Shown piece after piece: positions 57,301-64,000 of a stretch of 64,000 nucleotides of DNA. The stretch lies in assembly GCA_900074885.1 (NCBI GenBank), contig FJUW01000015.1, positions 62,001-126,000 on the forward strand. The letters are read 5' to 3'. This stretch comes from Rhynchosporium graminicola. Lineage: Eukaryota > Ascomycota > Leotiomycetes > Helotiales > Ploettnerulaceae. Made by a program: the position numbers and the translations under genes. Position 1 is the first letter of the stretch; each line of letters starts with the position of its first letter. Below the pieces are notes generated by a model. The model had not been told where the DNA came from. It searched no databases and saw nothing but the letters and a program-made list of their open reading frames with translations.

Positions 57301-57468
57301 CTTCTAGGGACATCCTACCTGTGTTCAGAAAGTCCTCCTACATCTTCTTCAACGACTCCACCTCCAATATTTACCATAACCCACTTTTCTATAAGCAAAT
57401 AATACCTACCAGCACCTTTCAAGTGGAATCTTGAGAATCTTCACGCCTCAAGCCCCCACATCATTACA
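54325..57468. other. Gene-poor region upstream of the Cys-rich mini-gene
   Basis: No gene is supported up to the mini-gene. Repeats: GAGCAG units at about 55137-55163 and two and a half copies of the 14-mer CAGAACACCCACAT at 56628-56658. The end holds the probable promoter and leader of the mini-gene. Confidence 0.4.
57237..57243 (+). promoter_or_regulatory. TATA-like box of the Cys-rich mini-gene
   Basis: TATAAAG lies 232 bp upstream of the ATG at 57469. It is followed by a C/T-rich leader (TCCTACATCTTCTTC at about 57335) and a C/A-rich stretch before the ATG, the usual layout of strongly expressed fungal genes. It supports the mini-gene as a real transcription unit. Confidence 0.5.
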
Positions 57469-57774
57469 ATGTCCTGCCTTTGCGACATGATCATGACAAC
57501 ATGTCCCACTTGCTGCGGCTCCGAGAAATAGTAAGTCAGATTCCACTACGCACAGCTAGCAAAGACGAACCGGCTCTTAAGCTCGCACTAGCTTGCGTCA
57601 AAAAATTCATGACATACTAATCTCTGTGGCAGTTCTAAAGATTGCGGGACGTGCAATGGGTCCAAATTGTTGATCACTCAAGGCCCTCATACATGCGGTG
57701 TCGTTGCTCCTGGCATCGTTGATCCTCCCAATGGCACACGCAGAGCTGCTGTAAGTGGTACCGGTGGCAGTTGA
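57469..57774 (+). CDS. Small Cys-rich protein with paired CxxC motifs
   Basis: Exons 57469-57530 and 57633-57774, joined across a 102-nt intron with a consensus donor GTAAGT, a perfect TACTAAT branch point and acceptor GGCAG, give 67 residues with eight cysteines. The protein starts MSCLCDMIMTTCPTCCGSEK and continues YSKDCGTCNGSKLL; the pairs C12-x2-C15 and C25-x2-C28 with glycines after each pair resemble the zinc-binding CxxCxG repeats of DnaJ-type or rubredoxin-like knuckles. There is no signal peptide, so a cytosolic or nuclear zinc-binding protein is more likely than an effector. The rest is Gly/Pro-rich. I do not recognise a named family. A strong donor-like GTAAGT at 57751 might allow an alternative longer C terminus. 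A TATA-like box and a CT-rich leader lie upstream. Confidence 0.65.
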
Positions 57775-58727
57775 AGCCTGGTGCAGCAAGAATGAGCGCC
57801 CGCGCGACCTGCTTGAGGACATGTTTTACTACCTTTGCAAGTGTATTGCAGTATGAACTGACACTATATACGTTATGATGACCGTGTTGCCCGTTTTCAT
57901 TATTTACGAGATCTCTATGGAGGATTTAGGATGGGTGACGGCGGAGGGTCCAGGAGGGTGTGACTGTTAGCCCGGTGGTCGTCGCTTTCTCTTACTCGCT
58001 TAAAGTGTTGTTTTGTCATCATCGGTTCCGTCCTAGCCTTGACTAGTTTGCTGCTTTATGTCTCTCGCTCTTGCGTGTTCCAGATCGGTACGCTCATCAA
58101 AGGGGTTTTCTTAATCGCAATATCGTAGGCTGCGTGTGTTTGGTGTTGTGGCTTCATATTGGGGTTAAAATCGGGACTGGGCTGGGTTGGGCTGGGTTGG
58201 GCGGAAATGTGCTGGGTGTTTCGGTTTCTCGGCGAATCTGCCATTCGTCGATGACAAGTAGGAGGCATGATACAGGGAATCTGATTTTTGTGGAGTGTGC
58301 TCATCGTCTTACGATTATGCAGCTTGGGTTGATAGCCGACCGTTACTATGATGTATGCAAACACATATTGCCGATACGGCGAAACACCTCTGAAGACACT
58401 AATTCTCAACAAGGCTGAAACCCTTAGGTCGATTGGCTGTACAGGAGAATAGCCTGATATATGCATGTAGTGAGTGGAATTCCAGGCCTCGGACAGCACT
58501 GATAGGACTGCGCCGTAAACGTGCAGTCGTAGTGAAGCTGAGGTTGCTTGCCAGTAGCTGACTCTAATATCCAACGATGCCGTTTCATTCTTTTGTGCCA
58601 ATCCAAACCCCAGTATCTACCTATGACTGCCTTATCCATGGGTAAATCAGGTACTGATCAACCATGATCTCCAAGTTTAGTATTCGCATCCAGTGTCGGG
58701 GTTGGAAGAAATAATTTAGGTGCTAAA

Positions 58728-59190
58728 GCCCGCCAGCGCGCTGGCCATATTGCGTAAGCTTATGAACTATGGGTGGGTAAGCATAATCTCGGAAGATAGA
58801 TAGCCCTGATGATATCTTGTCCATGGTCTCAGAGCCGATGCTGACCTTCTCAGCCCACCAGATATGATTCAGAACCATCCTATCATCCTTCCAGAAGGTA
58901 GTTTCCTGCCTCGATTCCTGTCCTTGACATCATGCAGGCATACTTCATATCTTTCGAGAGATAAGACAGTCATTCATTACGTCTTTCTCTAAAGTGACGG
59001 TGCGATTTTCTGAGGGTTTTCCATCTTCCTTGCCTGTCCAGCCGTTTAAGTAAAGGAAGGTTCGATACTGACTTTGTGATTGGTGAATTGTCAGCTTCGA
59101 TAAAAACCCATGCATCTATCGTGAAAGAACCGGCCGCTGTATCACACAGGACAGGCGATGAGATTCAGCACGTCACAGATCTGACATCGG
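58728..59190 (-). pseudogene. Probable decayed gene fragment
   Basis: On the minus strand two protein-like segments lie in order but in different frames with stops between them. The first, about 59050-58930, reads YRTFLYLNGWTGKEDGK and continues to a stop; it follows a good acceptor (AAAGTCAG) with a branch-like GCTGAC. The second, about 58892-58728, reads FWKDDRMVLNHIWWAEKV and FRDYAYPPIVHKLTQYG before a stop. Both are rich in aromatic residues and free of low complexity. No family can be named. Frameshifts or stops prevent a continuous product, so decay of an older gene is the simplest explanation. Confidence 0.3.
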
Positions 59191-59279
59191 AATTCAACTT
59201 TAAGAGATTGATGTTGTTAAGCCACAGCTAGGCCGTTAAAAATAAGGCCGATACGAAGCGTCCAGGTTCATTAGCGGCT

Positions 59280-60330
59280 TACTTTACGAATGCTGGTTGG
59301 CTATTGGACTACCAAGTCCAGATTTATGATCTGGTGCGATAATGGGGCGATATTAGAACTTGCGCTGGTAGACGTAGTAGCCTGACAACGTGGTTTCGAG
59401 CCGTACAAGCTAAAAACATGATTGAACTCGGTCAGGCTTGTTGGAAGGCAGAGTAGATATATAGACGCCGCATTCAGGAAGATCATCCATTGCAGGTAGG
59501 AATTAGCCCTCCTTGTATAGCAGATACTGATATTCCGTATGAAGCTTGGTGTATTCAGTGGTGACTGGGCCGCATTTTCGGAACTCTCTCTACAGACGAT
59601 GCCAGCACATCCGGACTTCAAAAAGACGTTACTCTTGATGAAATCAATTTGACCGATCATACTCACAGAGTGCCTTTGAGATATGCCGTGCGAGATGGCT
59701 TCCTGACCGTCCTCCGACGGCAAGAAAAAGAGCGATCTTCGCCGACTCAGCCCAATGGCTATCATCTAGCTCTGTAACAGTCGCTACAGTTCGGCAGAGA
59801 TATTGCCTGGAGAATCAAACTCTGTGAGAAAATTGGGCAGCAACGAAACTTGCCAAACCAGGCAATTGATAGAGGGAAGATTCAACGATCTGGAAGAGGC
59901 TCGAGGCTTGCGCAGGTGCTCCTAAATGGCATCGAGATGGAACTATGACTATCTGGTGTATATTAGATGTGGCTCCGAATAATACCTGAGTTCCCGCAGT
60001 ACCGTCGTCTCGCGCCTTTGCTTGAACGCTATGTGCTAGAGTATGTACCGGTCCTTGGAAAAGCGCAAGTTGTTACAGTCAAGGCTCAATATCGATTTTG
60101 AGCTGTGATGCTGTCGAGAGATCTTCAGCGCAGGATATCCCAGGTACTGACTTAACCTCACCCGTACCGATGTCTTGAACCTTGGAAACTGCAATATCGG
60201 ACCGAGCGCATTCAATTTCAAAGAGCCAGGCACTGACGAGAAGCGTCGTGCTGTGTGCATCCGCTCTCGTTTCTGCAACTCAGCATGTGGTCGAAACCGT
60301 TGCTGAATAACTTCACGATTGAAGCTTGAA
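59280..60330 (+). pseudogene. Coding-like remnants on the plus strand
   Basis: Several protein-like blocks follow each other on the plus strand, separated by stop codons or frame changes: about 59290-59480 (LDYQVQIYDLVR, TWFRAVQAKNMIELGQACWK), about 59635-59775 (HRVPLRYAVRDGFLTVL), about 59965-60100 (EFPQYRRLAPLLERYVLEYV) and about 60155-60300 (VLNLGNCNIGPSAFNF). They could be exons of a decayed gene. No domain is recognised. A 154-codon minus frame over 59301-59765 covers the same DNA and is judged less likely. Confidence 0.2.
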
Positions 60331-62032
60331 AGCTGCGAGAAATGTTGAATCCGAGTGGGAGGGGTGGTCGACACTCGGAGCTAGTCCTCATTTAGCTGCG
60401 TTTCCTTTCTTCCTTCGAAGCCGCACAGGTCGTCGACGTGACGTGAGTCCAGTTTTACTGGATGGGAGTACATAAGGAAGGAACACCTCTCTAGGACTGA
60501 CTTGGTGTGACGTAAATGCTATTAATCGCAATTATCACTCGAAACTATTAATAAGTAGATAGATGAGATGCTATAATGTCTTCAAGACTGTCTTAGTGCT
60601 CGTGTCAAGATAACAGGTCATTAAGATACTTCTTAGTATCGGATTTAAGTACCCGAGTTTCTTGGAATAATATAAAAACGAATTGATACAGCTTGAGTTC
60701 ATGATTCCAAATGACGGCTCTACTCGAATTCAAGTGCTCTACTCGTTATTGTGATGTTTGAAAAAATGATTAAGAAGGGTGGGTTTTGGTGAGCTACCTA
60801 CGTGCCGCACCAATATGCACACCAAGTCCTCTCGTTCTTTCCCAATATGCCCTCTGATACCGTGATCTTAACATCTTGTCTCACTTCAAGATGCTTCTCA
60901 ACACTATCCTATGCCATACTCGCTCAGCACTTAATATCTGGCCCAGGTCAATCCAGGCGATGCGAGATGCAAGATGCGAGATTCGAGATTCGAGCAAAAT
61001 GTATTGGAAAATACAATCAGATGTCTACAATTTTGTAGAGTCCTGCGCTTGTAAATGAACTCTGGATTATGAATCTGGTATATCAGTAGTCCCGTGAGTC
61101 TACCTGACTTTCATTCAGAATAGTTGTAGTATGGAATGTATGCGTGCCGCGGCGGCAAGCTCTCGGTTGATCGGATATGCACTTGCTACTGCCCCCGAGA
61201 GCATCACTATATCAATAGCGAGTTTGCAGCTTGCTTGTAGAACAGCACTAGTAGATAGATCATTCGGTATCTGATAAGATGTAGTTGATGAGAAAGCTGA
61301 ATAAGGGGTTTCTGTCGTAGAATAACTTTCAAGAGAGCATTTCCTTATCATGATTTTCACGTCAAAGTGCCTGTGTGTCCAGACGATCATGGTGACAGAC
61401 CTTGGTTGAATCATTATATACAGCATGCCGATGAGCTCACTGGTCTTATCAGTACAAGAGCCGGTCGCAACGGTCCTTCTTTGCCTGGGAAGCCAGGATG
61501 GGATGACTCCCTTCCGGATTTAGAACAGTTCTTCTTCACCACCCTGAGTGATCAGAGTTTGCAATGAAAAAACAAAGACTGCTCAGTCGTCCATCGATAC
61601 CCACCCAGTCCCCATGGCCGAAGCACACAAGAAAAGGGCCGAGATCATCACCACTCTCTATACAGTCACACGCGAATGCCGTGACCGCCATCTTTGTAGA
61701 CAGTTCGAGAGCCAAAGGCTTCACTCCTGGGCATCGAGGAAAGATTCATCGTCGCAGGCGAAGCCTGAAGCAATTTTGAAGAGCTCAGAAGAGGACATAA
61801 ACTATTCGTTGATTAGTAGATGTAGGCGTAAGAGAAGTCGTGATTGGTGTTGGTGCTAGCTAACCTTTAGAAATGATTCTATGAAGTATGTTCACTGGTT
61901 TCCGGAAGAGAGTCTGAGGGAATCTGGCTTATATATGTGAAAAAAGATGCTTCGCGCTAGTAGACGCTAAAACATAAACGAGAGCCGGAATGGATGTGAC
62001 TTGACAGACGCGGCCGCACGCTATGGACTGGG

Positions 62033-62054
62033 GTGCTAGTGTAACCACTAGCAC
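62033..62054. repeat. Perfect 9-bp inverted repeat
   Basis: GTGCTAGTG and CACTAGCAC flank the four-base spacer TAAC. It sits in gene-poor DNA; neither terminator nor mobile-element end can be shown. Confidence 0.7.
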
Positions 62055-63963
62055 GGGCCCGAAAGCAAGGTGATTAACTCATAATCATAGACGATTACAG
62101 TACCACAGAGAAGTTAAGTATGATATTTTCTGTAGTAAGGTATTCAGTTATTCAATATGTCTACTGAGGGGGGGGCCCCTTTGGCCCCTTTTGGCAACAA
62201 TAGACAGATTCGAGGAACTCGGTCAATGGTCCAATTACCTTACCTCTCCAAATAGCTTAGTAATTATTTGATTCGATAGGAGCATTTCTCTTCACGTGCT
62301 TTGAATATCTAATCACACGCCAGCCCTTACAACCGTCCAGTGTAGATATATACAAGATTGGTGTGATTTTGGTAGGGTTGTCTTGCAGCAGCGTCAAGCC
62401 TTCTTTTCGGTCATTCTTCCTTACCTTGGGAACCTCCATCTTGGAAGCCTCGGATGCTTCTCAAACTCCATGCTCTTCGACCTTTCGAGAACCGAATTCT
62501 GACGATGCGAGTCTGGGCAAATTCATCTTCAGCCGAGCGAAAAACTGGCATCTTCGGTTCGGATATAGTGTCAACCTACCATCGATTGTAAAGTTTTCTT
62601 TGCGAAGTATCCTGTTTATGAGACTCAAGTTCGCGACAAACAGGGCCGGATGTTAGTGGAGTTTTCCTTCAAAGTCATGTCAACGTTGAACTTGATGACT
62701 TTGCTGAGCAACAGTTTCAGGTCACGAACTTGCCAAGCCTTCTAGGCTCATACCACAGCAGTGCACACAGAGCAAGTATCAGCTTCGTCTCGCGGAAGGC
62801 TCATGATCTCCTTGTCACCTTATGTCACATGAGCTGCACCGCCAGCATCGACGTGGTCTTTGCCTTGCCTTCCTGGTTGCATTGACAGGCAAGCACCTCT
62901 TGTGTTCCTTGCACAAGCGCCCACCCTCATGACCGTCATGACCTCTTCTTCATTTACATAAACTCTTTTTTACCGATCATTTTTATCACTACAGTCAGTA
63001 AGTAAGTAGCTCGGCCAATTTGTCCCAGACCGCCACATCATGCATGACAGAAGGGCAGACAGGAGAGCTCCTTTTGGCTCTGGCTTGCATCTCACCCGGG
63101 TCAGCTTTCGATCGACTCCAGCGCTCTTCACATCTTCAATCTGCTGCAACTGTGCACGTGCAGCTGCACGTGACAGTTCTCCCCGCATTTCATATGAAAA
63201 AGGCTATCGAAGCCAGCCAGCCAGCCAAGCCCGCACTATGAAAACGATCCCCCCTTGGCGCCCCCTCTCCCCTCTAAACAGAATCTTCTCCAACTCCCGG
63301 GCACTCGCTGCACTGGGCAAGGAAGATTGAGTTTCTCCTAAGGATTCCTAAGGATTCCTAAGGAGGGGGAATTGCATCACCGCTAGCCAGCTGCTAGTTT
63401 CTCACTTTTTCTTGTCATTTTTTCATTTTCGTTTTCTCTTTCTTGCCTTCGCTATGAGGTTGTTCTCCTTCCACTTTACTGGCGGGCCCATCTCCGCTTA
63501 CCGACGGATATGCGGGTCACCCACCACCTGCACTCCCACTGCCGCGGGACCGTACCTGAAAATCTTACTAGTCTTGAATATGAGCTAGCCACAACATGCT
63601 ACTCTGTACTTATGTACTTATGTACTTATGTACCTAATTATTCAGAGTTTTCACTGGTAGGTGGGTCGATTTAAAGAGAAGACCGATTTGGATTATCAAA
63701 GTATCGTGGAGAGCTGGGAATGGGCGCCATGCAATTAATTTCTATTCTGAACCTTGCGGTGCACGTCTCTCGAACACGCTATATCGTCTGGCGGCTGGCT
63801 CAGCGCCTGGAGGGAACCCTGATAGTTGAATTTCCAGGTACCTATGGCAGCTCTACAGGCCAGGCTTACAAACAAGTACCTTTCATACGAAGGCCGAGCA
63901 TGATGACATAAACATCAATCAAACATCTCATGCTTCATGCTGATCAGATTGGCCCGTGACTGC

Positions 63964-64000
63964 CAGAGCCCAGAGCCCAGAGCCCAGAGCCCAGAGCCCA
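63964..64000 (+). repeat. AGAGCCC heptamer array, cut by the window end
   Basis: Five copies of the 7-mer AGAGCCC reach the last base, so the array continues beyond the window. A TACTTATG octamer array lies at 63608-63632 and CCTAAGGATT decamers at 63336-63363. Confidence 0.85.

Larger units (their letters stand above)
57775..64000. other. Gene-poor terminal region
   Basis: No intact gene is supported. Notable: GGGCTGGGTT tandem units at 58175-58200, the 14-bp palindrome GCCAGCGCGCTGGC at 58732-58745, coding-like debris at 58730-59190 (-) and 59280-60330 (+), a perfect inverted repeat at 62033-62054, CCTAAGGATT units at 63336-63363, TACTTATG units at 63608-63632, and AGAGCCC units from 63964 to the window end. 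Confidence 0.45.

Noticed and set aside
59301..59765. Minus-strand ATG frame of 154 codons
   Set aside because: Overlaps more protein-like plus-strand fragments, has no domain, and long frames of this size can occur by chance in 6 kb of DNA.
61548..61859. Plus-strand frame of 103 codons with an internal ATG in good context (61614)
   Set aside because: Reads partly like protein (MAEAHKKRAEIITTLYTV) but ends in a Cys/Arg-rich stretch with no homologue recognised; kept only as possible debris.

Overview
The window is nuclear DNA of a filamentous ascomycete (Pezizomycotina). Genes carry short introns of about 40-210 nt with GT...AG ends and CTAAC/CTGAC-like branch points. Open reading frames are long, intergenic stretches are wide and rich in microsatellites, and the gene families are typical of filamentous ascomycetes (SOG2, SUR7, 2EXR, PLC-like secreted proteins). 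From general memory of these protein families a Leotiomycete is most likely, but the sequence alone does not prove the class. There is no sign of plasmid, virus, CRISPR array, or intact transposon.

Layout. 0.6-3.6 kb: SOG2, the leucine-rich repeat scaffold of the RAM/NDR-kinase pathway (+). 6.0-8.2 kb: TCP11/SOK1 family protein (-). 8.2-14.0 kb: gene-poor, microsatellite-rich. 14.0-15.6 kb: EamA-type drug/metabolite transporter (-). 17.05-17.54 kb: TFIID subunit TAF13 (-), overlapped by a long out-of-frame reading frame. 18.7-20.4 kb: a coiled-coil protein of unknown function (-) divergent from ribosomal protein S23 (+). 21.4-24.2 kb: membrane-anchored peptide-N-glycosidase A (-) directly behind a small conserved-looking gene (-). 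24.2-30.35 kb: no supported gene. 30.35-34.5 kb: two different secreted PLC-like phosphodiesterases, tail to tail. 36.2-37.3 kb: SUR7/PalI four-helix membrane protein (+). 38.4-39.7 kb: 2EXR-type protein (+). 41.3-47.0 kb: a very large, mostly disordered protein of about 1,874 residues (-). 49.0-50.4 kb: IFRD (interferon-related developmental regulator) protein (-). 51.8-54.3 kb: tail-anchored FHA protein (+). 54.3-64.0 kb: gene-poor, but with a spliced 67-residue, eight-cysteine gene at 57.47 kb and coding-like debris at 58.7-61.9 kb.

The genes do not form one pathway. They mix housekeeping functions (TAF13, S23, IFRD) with cell surface and secretion functions (SOG2, SUR7, PNGase A, two PLC-like proteins). 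No biosynthetic cluster is visible. The observations most worth following up are the spliced Cys-rich mini-gene with paired CxxC motifs, two NDR-kinase consensus sites inside SOG2, the second reading frame that stays open through the TAF13 leader and across its intron, the repeated architecture of the giant disordered protein, and a four-copy, roughly 73-bp-spaced motif at 40.7-40.9 kb. All exon joins were made by eye from splice consensus, frame and family resemblance; no alignment or RNA data were available.
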